Shown piece by piece: positions 23,103 through 34,306 of a stretch of 64,000 nucleotides of DNA. The position numbers and the translations under genes are program-made. The stretch is taken from NCBI RefSeq assembly GCF_050947875.1, contig NC_134570.1, positions 242,412,584-242,476,583 on the forward strand. Direction: 5' to 3'. The notes below the pieces were generated by a model. The model did no database searches and was not told the DNA's origin. It saw only the letters and a list, made by a program, of their open reading frames with translations. Source of the stretch: Dermacentor variabilis (taxonomy: Eukaryota > Arthropoda > Arachnida > Ixodida > Ixodidae). Numbering within the stretch: position 1 is the first letter of the stretch; every line of letters starts with the position of its first letter.

Positions 23103-23679
23103 TGCTTGCGAGCAAGCGAACGAATTGGTGAAGTGGTTGGTGCCACCACTGCAGTGAACTAGAAGACTAGAAGGGGCCAGTCCACTGAGCGGAACGGCTC
23201 TGCTGCATCGTGAATTGTGCGCCCAGGGGCAATTGTAGCTGTGGCGCTGTCATCGCTCACTACTGATACTTCTGTTACAACTCAATATGGCGAAGAGCTT
23301 TACTTAGACATTTGCCAGAGGCAACCCACCCCCATTCATCACCCACCTATTCAGAATTCAGTGCAGCTTTGACGCCGACAGTTGACGGGTCAAGACCCTC
23401 TGCCTGAAAACGACAAGCTGAACTAATGGATGAAAGGGGCCCAAGTCGACGGCTACCAAAGAACAGCGCCGACCTTAGATTCCAAGGTTGAATACGGTTA
23501 CATATTTCATGCCATCAAAGTCTGAGTTCGGCGGAACAGTGGGAAATCGTGGCAGGATATTGCGACCGAGTCGATGTTCGCGATTGGCCACGATACAGTC
23601 ATCAGATTCCCTAGCCTAGCCGCCTAAGAAAGACGAAAGGATAAAAAGCGGAGACCTTTCGGTCAGAGAGGCTCATGTG
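23103..23679. other. Intronic sequence, no gene seen
   Basis: Contains CAGGGGCAATTG near 23225, which could be a hAT terminus, but no partner was identified. No coding similarity. Confidence 0.45.
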
Positions 23680-24028
23680 TCCTGATGCAGCGTTGCCATC
23701 TGGTGAAATTGGCCGCGAGATTTCGAAAACCGGGGAAAATGTTGAGCTCCTGGTGGCCAGGCCAGCAAACTGCTACACCAGACAAAATCTGGGGATATTT
23801 GGGGAAAACCACTCTACCGAAATTACCATCTACCGGCGCTGCTCATCTAAACATTTAACACTAGGTAGCGCCTGTGGCTGCCTGATTCTAAGCCCTATAT
23901 TTGTATTTGTCTATTGCTCATGAAATCCCTGTGTTGCTGTGCTACTGCTAGGGTGCAGTGAACTAAAGCTTACTGTAGCTAGGGTTTATGCTAGCGCTAG
24001 GTTTCAACCGACGTATAGTTATAAGAAG

Positions 24029-26394
24029 TGTAATGGGGCGTACTGAACAGTTCAGATGGTAGCATTTGTTCGTAACCAAGAAGGCAGGTGACACAGAGCA
24101 GGAACGGTTGGTTGCCCAAACGGCTCACACTCGTGCTAAGCACTGGTGATCCGGCTGGCCCACTGGTTGCACTGCAGGCATGGAATAGACGATCTGGCTC
24201 GCCTTGTTCTTGTGCTCTTCTTTGTTACAATTACCCCCAGTGCAAAAGCGGAGCCATCCTGGCGACTTACGACGTGGAGACGAACGAGTCATAGAATTGT
24301 TTCAAGCGGCAAACGTGAACAACGTCCCATCCACGGCGGCGCTTGTCAGATGTCGGTGTAAGCGGCTCTATGACATAGTTGACCGGAGAGGTGTGTTCGA
24401 CGATGCGGTATGGTCCATCATACTGCGAGATAAATTTTGTCGAAAGTCCAGGCATGGTAGAAGGGACGGACAACAAGACAAGTGTGCCGGGAGCGAAGTT
24501 CGGATGCGTAGTGTCGCCATCACGATTGGCTTTTTGTCGTTGTTGGTCAGCGGAGGTGAACTTTTGGGCTAATTGCCGGCATTCGTCGGTGTATCGGGCG
24601 ACGACTGAATTGGGAGCACACTCTGACATGTCTGGTGTACAAGACAAAACCGTATTGATGGTATGGGAAAGATCGCAACCGTAGAGAAGAAAGTATGGAG
24701 AAAATCTTGTAGTACTTTGTGTAGCCGTATTATATGCGTACGTGACAAATGGGAGGATGAGGTCCCAGTTTGTATGCTCCGATGAAACGTACATGGTGAG
24801 CATATCACCAAGGGTGTGATTGAAACGCTCCGTAAGCCCGTTAGTTTGAGGATGGTATGCTGTGGTGGTCCGGTGAACTATGTGGCATTGAGCAAGCAGA
24901 GCTTCAACCACCTGCGACAGAAACACATGGCCTCTATCACTCAACAGCTCCCGAGGTGGGCCATGACGAAGAATGAAACCATGTAGCAGAAAGGATGCAA
25001 CATCACTGGCGGTCGCTGCAGGTAGAGCAGTGGTTTCAGCATAGTGTGTAAGGGGATCAACTGCGACAATAATCCATCGTTTTCCAACAGGTGTTAGTGA
25101 TAGCGGCCCATACAGGTCAATTCCCACACGGTCGAAGGCACAATCAGGGCACGGAAGCGGCTGTAATAAACCGTGGGCCGGATGAGGCGGAGATTTGCGG
25201 TGTTGGCATTGCGGGCACGAGCGGACAAACTTTTGGACAAAAGTAAACATTCCTCGCCTAGTAACGTTGTAGTAACGTTGTCGCAGGCACTCATACGTCT
25301 TGTATACACCCGCGTGTGCACATTGTGGGTCAGTATGAAAAGACGCGCACATGTCGGAACGTAAAGTCCTAGGGATAACCAGGAGCCACTTGCGACCATT
25401 GGGCTGGTAGCTGCGTTGATACAAAAGGTTATCCCGGACAGCAAAATGACAGCCTGGCGACGCAGGGAGCGGGAGATGGGAGATGCAGGCGAGCCAAAAA
25501 GGAGATCCAAAAGAGAGGCCACCCAAGGATCCTTGCGCTGTTCTGATGCGAAGGTGTCGATGTCGACCGAGGATACTGCCTTAATGGTGGAGAGGGAGGC
25601 CGTGTCAGCTGGCAGCGGAGAGCGGGACAGAGCGTTAGCATCAGTGTGCTTGCAACCTGAATGGTATGTGACGTGTATGTCGTATTCATGAATGCGCAGA
25701 GCCCAGCAGGCAAGGCATCCAGATGGGTCTTTTAAAGAGGATAACCAACAAAGGGCTTGATGGTCAGTAACCACATTGAAAGGCCTGCCATACAAATAAG
25801 GGCGAAACTTCTCGAGTGCCCAAACGATGGCCAGGCATTCTTTTTCTGTGACGCTGTAATTACGTTCCCCTTTGGTCAGCGCACGACTGGCATAAGCAAC
25901 GACATACTCGGAGTAGCCAGGCTTGCGCTGTGCAAAGACAGTGCCAAGGCCAATACCACTGGCATCGGTATGCACTTCAGTTGTGGCAGTGGGGTCGTAG
26001 TGTCACAGTATAGGTGGAGACGTCAGGAGATGGCGTAAGGTCACGAACGCGGTGTCGCATGCAGGAGACCAGGAGGATAGGTCGTTGGCACCACTTAAGA
26101 GTTGTGTCAGAGGTGATAAAATCGAGGCAAAATTGCGAACAAAGCGTCTGAATAAAGAACAGAGGCTGATGAAGGCGCGGAGTTCTTTGAGTGTCTTAGG
26201 TTTTGGAAACTTTGCCACCGCGCGAAGTTTTGATGGGTCGGGGCAAATGCCGTCTTGTGATACGACGTGACCTATGATAATGAGCTTGCATGCGGGGAAC
26301 TGGCACTTTTTCAGTGGGTGGCCCACTGGTTTCACTGCAGGCATGGAACAGACGATCTGGCTGGCCTTGTTTGGTGGTTTTCTTCTTCATTACA
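24029..26394 (-). mobile_element. Ty3/gypsy retrotransposon 2, internally deleted
   Basis: On the minus strand the 3' LTR (24229-24029, TGTAAC...ATTACA) is complete at about 201 bp. The 5' LTR survives only as its first ~80 bp (26394-26313). Both have flanking GAAG (24025-24028 and 26395-26398), a 4-bp target duplication. The 5' LTR remnant is fused directly to the RT thumb, so gag, protease and most of RT are gone. A G-rich tract (ACTGGGGGTAAT) precedes the 3' LTR. Confidence 0.85.
24267..26344 (-). pseudogene. gypsy-2 pol remnant: RT thumb, RNase H, integrase
   Basis: Order on the minus strand: RT connection ([20 protein letters not shown], 26300-26003), then RNase H ([56 protein letters not shown]). 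After a frame overlap comes integrase, 25526-24267. It has a zinc-binding domain ([28 protein letters not shown]) and a core with VAVDPLTHYAET (Asp), LLSDRGHVF (Asp) and QTNGLTERFNHTL (Glu). The C-terminal GPY/F module reads KFISQYDGPYRIVE. The integrase frame is open over 419 codons, so the deletion looks younger than other damage here. Confidence 0.9.
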
Positions 26395-26746
26395 GAAGTT
26401 TCAATAGACGGCACCAGCTGTTCTAGCGGAGGAATGATTTTACCGTGGGAAGCGCGGGAAGAGCAATGCCGGGCCGCCTGCAACGCGTCAGGTGGCCAGC
26501 CAACACACAAACGGACGCTCCGCTCGTTTCGCTGCCACAAAAAGCTGTTGAGCAGTATAAAGGCGTTTAGCCTCCATGAAATTGGTGGCCTAAGATCTAC
26601 CCAGGACTTCACAGGCAAACCACATCGTGGTTTGGTAAGTTTTGCAGTAATTGTTTACTTGCGTTGATTTTTCGTAGCGTTTGCCACAAATGCCCTGATT
26701 CTTTTTCTAGACTCAACTGCTTCACGCTGTTGCAATGAGCAGTCAA

Positions 26747-28774
26747 AGCAAAGCAGCCATCTCCGAAAGGAGATGGTGATCCAGGCTGTGCCAAGACAGT
26801 AGAAAGAACCGTAAGTCCTATGAATACAGCAGAAAGTACCTCGAATCCTGGGAAAAAGAATTCCAATGACTGACAAGTGCGGCATCACAAGGTACCAAGC
26901 TTCTATTCTGCAAGTTATGTCGAAAATTTCTTCGACCGCACCACGGCACACTAACCGAACATGCACAGGGAGCTCAGCACAAAGGAGCTGTCAAGTCTGC
27001 ATCAGTTTCTCAGACGCTGAATTTCCCAAAGAAGCCGAACCTGTCGGACGACCTGAAATGTGCTGAGTTGGCGTTAGTGCTTACAACCTGCTGCCACTGC
27101 CCTACCTTGGCAATTGACCATTTAGGGGAAGGGATAAAAAAAAAAATGGCAAAGGAAGCTTTCTTGAGCACCTATGTCTTCACTGTACCATGTGCACCGC
27201 TTTAATCAACTCTGTCTTGTCCCCCCTCTCTTCGAGGCGAAGTTATGGCTGATATCAAAGGCAAGAAGTTCCTTCTGGTGCCGGATGAGACCACGGATGT
27301 CACGGTGGAAAAGTTGCTCGCAATCTGCACCCGCTATTTTAGCGAAAAATTCAGCAAAGTTGTGACCGCATTCCTGGGGCTTTATCCAGTGATTCATGCT
27401 ACTGGTGAGGCACTTTTTCATATTGTCAGAGATTGCCTTTACGAGTATGGGATGTGCCTTTGGGATTGTGTCGGCATCGCCTGTGATGGAGCTGCTGTAA
27501 TGGTTGGTGAACACAACAGTGTCTGGTCACGGATCAAGGAAGAGTCGCCTAATTGCATCCTGAACAAGTGTGTATGCCATTCATTGGCCCTCTGCATGCA
27601 AAAGGCTTTTGAAACATTACCTTCTAGTCTAGGCTACCTCCTACTAAAATCACAGCATGGTTTTCAAACAGCACACTCTGACGCCATGCTTACAAGGAAC
27701 TTTTTGAAAGCATGAAAGAACAAGAAGTGGAAGCACAAAGTGACAAGAAGTCTTGCCACATGCCATTTTTGAAGCTATCTGGCACACGATGGCTTGTTCG
27801 AGGGCGTGTCATCAAGAGATTTATCGAACATTGGAATGAGCTGAAGGCTTACTTTACGTTAGCCATGCAAGAAGGTACTCAAGAAGTAAGGTACAAAGCT
27901 CGATTGATCCATGACATGCACCATGATGATGTGAACTACATTTATGTCATATTTTTGTCTCTCATCGTCCAAGAATTTGAAAAGGTCAATGCTTTCTTCC
28001 GGTCAGTAAACATTGATCCAGACAAGATGTACAAAGAGCTTGATCTGCTTCACCGAACGCTGTAGTCAAGAATTTTTCACAAGCAAGGGCACTGACTTTC
28101 TTTGGGAATGACAGACTTTGGATCTCAGTTTGTCAGTGAACTCCTCCGTTGCAAGCACCAGGAGACCAACCTCAATGAAGCTGCTGTGCAAGGGCTGAAG
28201 CACTGCTGCCAAGATTTTCTCAGTGACCTGCTGAGGGAAGTGGAAAAGTGTTTTCCCTCCAATCAAGCCGTCTTTCAAGGCATGAGTGGACTTCACCCTT
28301 CATGAGTCTTGTCTCACACTGCACGACTTTCTGTTTTGCAACTTCCCCTGCAACATCTCATTAAAAAAAAACATAGACATTATTGAAATGCAATACAGAA
28401 GAATCGTTATGCATCTTTGGAGTGAGGAGGCCGTCTTTGACGGGAAACTTCCTGAGTATTCTGCAACATTCTGGGCTGGAATTTTCAAGTTTAAAAATGC
28501 CATGGGAGAAATGCTCTACCAGGAACTTGCATTGTATGCACTGGCATGTCTTTCGTGCCCAGTGTCAAATGCTGTGGCAGAGCATGTCTTCAGTCAGGTC
28601 ACGTGTGTGAAGACGAAGTACAGGAACAAGATGTTGCTGAAAACTTTGGATTCCATTGTACGAATTCGCAAAACGTTGGCCTCCAGAGAGGGGTGTTGCG
28701 TGAAGTTCACTATCACAGACGATATGCTATGCAGGTTTCGTTCAGACATCTACGATGCTCCAAGCGATGATTAA
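26747..28774 (+). pseudogene. hAT-1 transposase
   Basis: Plus-strand frames in order. A BED-like finger region lies around 26860-27060 (FCKLCRKFLRPHHGTL, then GAQHKGAVKSAS). The core starts at 27245 with KKFLLVPDETTDVTVEKLL, followed by DGAAVMVGEHNSVWSRIKEE and CVCHSLALCMQKAF. The segment 27712-28065 has FLKLSGTRWLVRGRVIKRF. The C-terminal dimerisation domain at 28286-28774 has ALACLSCPVSNAVAEHVFSQ followed by TKYRNKM. The conserved core Asp (PDETTD) and the CxxH-type block are visible. At least three frameshifts split the gene. It cuts and pastes elements with 8-bp duplications, consistent with the element ends. Confidence 0.85.
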
Positions 28775-29109
28775 AGGCTCCTCATCATCACAGACAATCA
28801 CAGATGATATGCTACGCTGGTTTCATTCAGACATTTGTGATGCTCCTAGTGATGATTAAATGCTTCTCATCATGATCTTATATCAATAATAAAATGAGTG
28901 CTTGGCAAATGTTAATTATTGGTAATTTGTGTGCATTTTAAGGCAATTTCAGTTTCTGGTGAAATCTGGGGAAATTTTAGCGAGTTCCTGGTGTCTTGGC
29001 AACTTTCCAATCTGGCAACGCTGTCCTGATGTAACTCAGACATTTAATATGCTCCTACATGGAGTGGGCTTCTGTACCTGAAGCCTGTGCACATAAGGTA
29101 AATAAATTC

Positions 29110-29560
29110 TTTTCAAAAGTACACTAAAGGCAAATACGAACTCAATGTGGACTGTTTAAGTGCCATTCCAGAAACCTTGCAACGCTTGCTTTGTGCCAAG
29201 AAAAGACTTAGTTTACGAGAAAATTGCATCTGAAGGGCACGAGTATCTCTATCACAATTCAAATCTCCCGGCGCACAAACGGGGAGTGGTGACATAGAAT
29301 GCGCCATCACCGCCCTTTACGGTAGCCGGTGAGTAAAACGGTGCCCGACAGACGGTGGCATGGTGTTTAGCACAACACGCACACGCCCGGCGATGGAGAA
29401 ACCGAGCCTTGGCAGAGCGGTGGATTCGCCGCTGCAGCCGCTTTTGGTGAAGTGGCGTGGACCGTTTGGGCATCCTGCGGCATCACTACTTGCAGTTTGT
29501 GCTAGTTTCGATAGCCAGGAAAACCAACACATCACTATGCGATAACGAAACTACCGAAAT
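29110..29560 (-). repeat. Dispersed repeat with a GC-rich end
   Basis: Sequence such as gccattccagaaaccttgca and cacgagtatctctatcacaa matches, from memory, a high-copy tick repeat; I cannot verify it. Short open frames lack domains. From 29561 to 30009 nothing else is recognisable. Confidence 0.4.
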
Positions 29561-30009
29561 GCAAAAGCGCGGTCAGCACAGAGTCAAGCAAAAACTAAAC
29601 CTTTCGACCGCCCACGTCGTTGTCAGAGGTAATGTCAATCAGTTCTTTTTATCTAAAAATAAAGTATAACTCAACAAGTAGCATTTTCTTTCTTCCTATA
29701 ATGCAATACAATGATGTTTTTGTAAGGAGTGGTTTAGTACTAGTGACACAATTTAAATTAGGAGTGTCCTCGTCATCGTGCAAGTACTTGAATGTCCCAG
29801 GGAAGCTTCTAATCATGCCCTGCATTTATCTCAATTTTTCTATTACTAATGCTGTATTCACGATAATATTGCGACACGCGTGTGGTATTTGATTGTTTGA
29901 ACGAGGCGCGTGGGCACGAACACTCGAGAAAAGAGAAGGAAGAATAAACTGGGCTCGCGCTCTCATACATCTGCTTCCAAATTATAAGACATCAAAATTG
30001 TCATTTTGT

Positions 30010-31610
30010 TTCATACTGCATACCTTGGATCAGCAGCGCTCTGGGGGAGGGGGGGCATGCCCGCCCCCCCACCGGCGCCGCTTCTGCAGGCAGAGTTAAC
30101 ATAAGATTTCTAGCCTGGGTCGAGTATGCAACAACATCTCTGGGAGTTGCATTGACTAGTTTTGCAGAGGAACGAACGTCGGCGAGCATGTGGCGAATGA
30201 GTCAGACAGCATACGGGTGGTGGTGCTTGTCCTAAAAGTTGTATTTCTGCAGTCATTGTTAGAAGTCTGAGCATGCACAGAAAAATGGTGAGAACTTTGC
30301 TCCAAACGGTTGTTCGGAATACTCCACTGGGGTGACGATGGCCAACGAATGCAACAGTGCCATGTGATATGTCCAGCACGAGAGAAATGAAAACAAACCA
30401 GGCTGTCATCCTGGGTTCTCCAGTCGGCTTGGTTGCGACAAGCAGGAAACCTAGGGTGCAGGTAGCTAGCAATTGGAGGGTCTGGAATAGTGGTAGCAGC
30501 AAGAATGGGACAAAGGGAAGCAATAACCAAGTTGGCTTGTGTCAGTGGTGTGGAGGCCACATTATTCCGGAAGACAGTCTAGATGAAACCCAGCAGGAGG
30601 CATAGCTTCAATCTCATGGCAAATAATCAGTGTCAAAAATTCCTGGCTGGTTGTGTGATGTACAGATGGCGGGTCATTGCACAAAGATGTTGCAGACCTA
30701 TTATGTGGCCTGCTGAACTGATGAGCTATGTGATGGCTCTTCAGTTGCACAAAACAGCGATACTCTTTTATAATGGTGTGTACTGAGTCACAGTTCTTAC
30801 ATATGAGGAGATTGAAGGCATCATGTGTAATCTCCTTCAATATGTGGCCGACCTTGTCCGACTTCATCGTGTTGATGTCGACCTTAGCACAGAACGCAAG
30901 TGCATCCTAAATGTATGCAACATAAGATTCGATTGACATAGGAGCATAGCCCGCAAGCTCGTTCTTAGCTGCGAGCTGGTGACCAAAGGGCTTCCCAGAA
31001 CGGTTTCGTAGCTTTTCCTTACAGATGTCTGAGCTTGTTATGTCAACTTCAACCACCTTGAACCAAACTCATGCTGTTCCTTGGTGATAAAGTATAATGT
31101 TGGCCAACATTACCATTGGCTCCCACCGGTTGTGATTGCTTATACGCTCGTGCCATTAAATTCAGTCTTTTCAATCTCAGTGCTATCAGTGCTGTAAAAG
31201 GTTACAGGTTCTCAGGTTGTACCAAGATGATGGGGGTCAGAGTCAGCTGTGCTGTGGGCGGACAGTCCGTGGATGCACTCCATCAGCTGTCGTGGTAGGA
31301 CTTCCACGGTGTCCTCTGTGAAGCTTCGTTTGGTTACCTCGCACCTCCACCAAAAAAGATGTTACGAGGCAGAAGCAAGCACTAGTATTTCACACAGGCT
31401 GGAACAACACGACCTGCTCAGAAGGCTGCAGTCCTTCTTAAAATATGACACTGGCAGCCGCCATTTGGCGACACAGGACTTTGTCCTCCTTGTTTCAGTT
31501 TGTTAATCGTCTTTTTCACTATATAAATTGTGGTAATAGCGCAGTTCTGCAGTCTGCGCCAGCGGGCCCCAGTCCTGATTGGCTGCGCCCAAGCGGGCTC
31601 AGCCACAGCT
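30010..31610 (-). pseudogene. Decayed gypsy-like gag
   Basis: Minus-strand fragments in several frames. Around 30970-30780 lie ESYVAYI and then DKVGHILKEITHDAFNLLIC, which parallels KVGHILKGIAEDVYSFLIAK of gypsy-1 gag. Near 30400-30360 a degenerate zinc knuckle reads CFHFSRAGHITWHC, with the second Cys replaced. No RT or integrase follows. A GC-rich block at 30040-30088 ends in gcgccgcttctg, resembling a hAT terminus. Relic of a Ty3-like element, old. Confidence 0.6.
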
Positions 31611-31710
31611 TGTTCTACTGCTCCTGAGTTCCTAGTTTTCCACCTCTTCCATCAGTGGCTTTGATGTCACTGAACATAGCGGCATTCTCATACTGCCCTT
31701 TCTTCTGTGA
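31558..31710 (+). repeat. LTR-like direct repeat, copy 1
   Basis: Shares agc(g/a)ggc(c)ccagtcctg and ttttccacctcttcca...caatggctttg with 32574-32710, about 1 kb away. The distance and orientation could fit degraded LTRs of a deleted element, but no TG...CA ends or target duplication were found. Confidence 0.45.
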
Positions 31711-32573
31711 AGGCAATGGTGGCGTTGGCTCACAGGAGTTTGCAGCGACAACATGGCTGGACAAAATATTGTAGACTGCTGCACCAAACTGGGATCGGCA
31801 GAGCAGGCAATGTTGGGGTCCCCAAGGTCTTCCAGGAACCTGAAGGTCCTAAACATGGTGGGCTTCCCAGATGTACACCTTGTGAAGTTGTGGCAGACCA
31901 GATGGTGCAGCCTCCAAGTTGCCGAGATCTTGCAGAAATATGAAGGTCCTAAACCGTTCCTGGATGCACACCTGGTCTTGTCTTCCTCACCAACTTCGTT
32001 CTGATGCGTGCGCACAGCAGGTAGCTGGAAGGTGCAGTCGCCTGCTCACAGCCATCTCATCGCACAGAGACCAGTGCCATCCACCTTAGGCGTGCAGGCA
32101 ACAAGGGGAAGATCTCCCTTCTTGAGCTCCAGGAACGCCAGCCACTGCTCACCATGTGCTCCCTAGCTGACTGTGGCGAAGTTCGCCGAAGCATCGGACA
32201 CTGCTCACTAGGTGCGCAAAAGCCGACTGCATAGAAGTCTGCACCCTGCACCGTTAAGGGACACAGGTGTTCCCAGAGGTGGTGTCGAAGCCATCTCAAT
32301 GACATCACCCGCACCGGCTGTGTCCTTCTCCAACGGCAGCTGCAGCAGCACATAGGAGACCACACTGCCCCTGGGTCCCACGCCAGGCCCGATAATGGCA
32401 AAAGAGAGGCGCCCCTCCTCAAACACCAGAGGTACACCAGGCTGGGGTACGAGACGCTACTATCTGTGGAACAGGTGCTGGCTGCCTTCCCTCATGGCCA
32501 TGGTCTGTCCCAGAATGCAGCTGGGGCCCCACGTTGCTGGTACCAATGTGGGAATGACTTGGTGCCACCGTAC

Positions 32574-32710
32574 GTGCCAGCAGGCTCCAGTCCTGGCATG
32601 CTGCACCTAGAGCAACCAGTTGTGGCTCACACCACTGCTTGCGTGTTCTTCCTTTTCCACCTCTTCCACCAATGGCTTTGCTGTCGCTGATCATAGTGGT
32701 GTTCCCATAA
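32574..32710 (+). repeat. LTR-like direct repeat, copy 2
   Basis: Second copy of the 31558-31710 repeat. The intervening 31711-32573 has open frames on both strands without recognised domains. Confidence 0.45.
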
Positions 32711-33619
32711 AATATTGTCTAAATGAACTACATTTCAGGGTGTTTAACCTGTTTCGAATGGAAGACAAGCTGAGTTCATTGAACATTTACTTTTCTATTT
32801 CTGTGTATTGGTGCATTCTTCTGTGTGCATGTGGGTGTGTCTGTATTAATTTAATAACTGGGAGTGCTGTCTGCATGTTTGTTTTTTTATTTTTGTGGTA
32901 GTTTTTCATTACTTATAGCTATGCCCTTCTGGGGTGCGATCAGAGATCATTGTTCGGCACATTCATTCGGTTAACGGTGCGCATTAGTGGCCTACTTCGC
33001 ACCGACGTCACCAGCCGCGAGGCGCAGCCACATTTTTGGTGATGTCAAAGTGAGGACACGCTCCTGTCAATCATTTTGCAACCAAGCAAGTCATCTGCTA
33101 GGCACCGAACCCAATGGGAGTTGGGAAGTTTGGAGAGATCATACGCTCGTTACGAGACCGGCTTCGCATGGCGCGTCTGGTGGTATGGATTGGATCCAAG
33201 CGGCGGCTTTGGCCGCAGAATGGCACGTTCGAATCCAATCCATCGTTTAATTTGAGAAAATGGCGCTTGCGATGGGAACTTCAGTTGTTGCATTGGTATT
33301 GCTTGAGGAGGAACAGAGGATTGGAGGTGCGAAACATGTTTGAAGAAACAGCAGAAAGCAAATTTCAGCTTCACTTTCATTTCTTAAAACAAATAGTGCG
33401 TTAGTTGTGTGGCGAACTCAACCCATCATCGGGTGGCAGTGAGCCACTGGAATGCTGCTATTGCCTCTTGAAAAGTGCGCCACTGTTCCTGTCGTTTCTT
33501 TTTTTTCCTCACTGTGCATGACACCACCTAGGGACGACGCAGAGAAACTAATAGTTATAAATTGTAGTAGTCACACGTATTACTATTTGAAAATGTGTTT
33601 AAGCTTGAGAAGAAAAAAA
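32711..33619. other. Intronic sequence, no gene seen
   Basis: No domain, RNA gene or transposon end recognised. The open frame at 33114-33404 has no familiar motif. Confidence 0.5.
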
Positions 33620-34306
33620 TACAGTGGAACCCCGGTTATATGTCCCCCGGTTTTGCGATGACTCGGGTTTTACGATGCATTAGCACAGTCCCGGCGAAGT
33701 CCCCGTAGAAGCAATGCATTAAAAACCCCGGTTATCCGATGAAATTTTACGCCTGACCCGCGTTATACGACGACCCTCACGAAGCGTGGGACGGAATGGC
33801 AGACAAAAGAAAAGTTCATAGTGGGTACAGCGCGAAGAAGACGACGACGAAGTGAAAGGACACAGGACGTCGGACGACACTCCGTCGTCATCTTGTTCGT
33901 GCTGTTCCCATTATGGATGCACACCAACTCGCCCAACTTTCCACTTTAATATTAACAAAAGAAAAGTGCCGCGAGTCTCTTTCCTCGCTATGTCTCTCCA
34001 CACGCGGGGCGCTTGACACCGCTCGACCAGTTCGCTCCAGCGCAGCTTTCTTCCTTGCCTCGTCTCATCGTTCGTTTCTCTCTCCTCCACCAGCAGCCGC
34101 CCGCGACACCCACTGTGCTGAAATAGCACCTTTTCTTCTCCACAATCACTTTTTCACTCTCTTCTCGGCGGCGGCGCCTCTCTTCACGTTGGGGAAGCAT
34201 TTCTCTCCTTCCAGTTTCCCAGCAGCAGATCGCCGACAAGGTAGCGCCTAGGTTTATCGTACGTGATCTTCGTCATAATCCTAGCGACCAGCGTTCAGCG
34301 GAGGTT

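Larger units (their letters stand above)
23688..29023 (+). mobile_element. hAT DNA transposon 1, with 8-bp target duplication
   Basis: The ends CAGCGTTGCCA (23688) and TGGCAACGCTG (29023) form inverted termini of hAT type. They are flanked by the exact 8-bp duplication TCCTGATG (23680-23687 and 29024-29031), the hallmark of hAT transposition. Inside lie a decayed transposase on the plus strand and an inserted gypsy element (24029-26394). Without that insertion it would be about 3 kb, a usual size for an autonomous hAT. Confidence 0.92.

Noticed and set aside
32057..32437. Protein-coding gene between the LTR-like repeats
   Set aside because: Open on several frames, with no recognisable domain or splice structure.
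33114..33404. Small novel gene
   Set aside because: Frames open on both strands, no motif, and no sign of constraint visible by eye.
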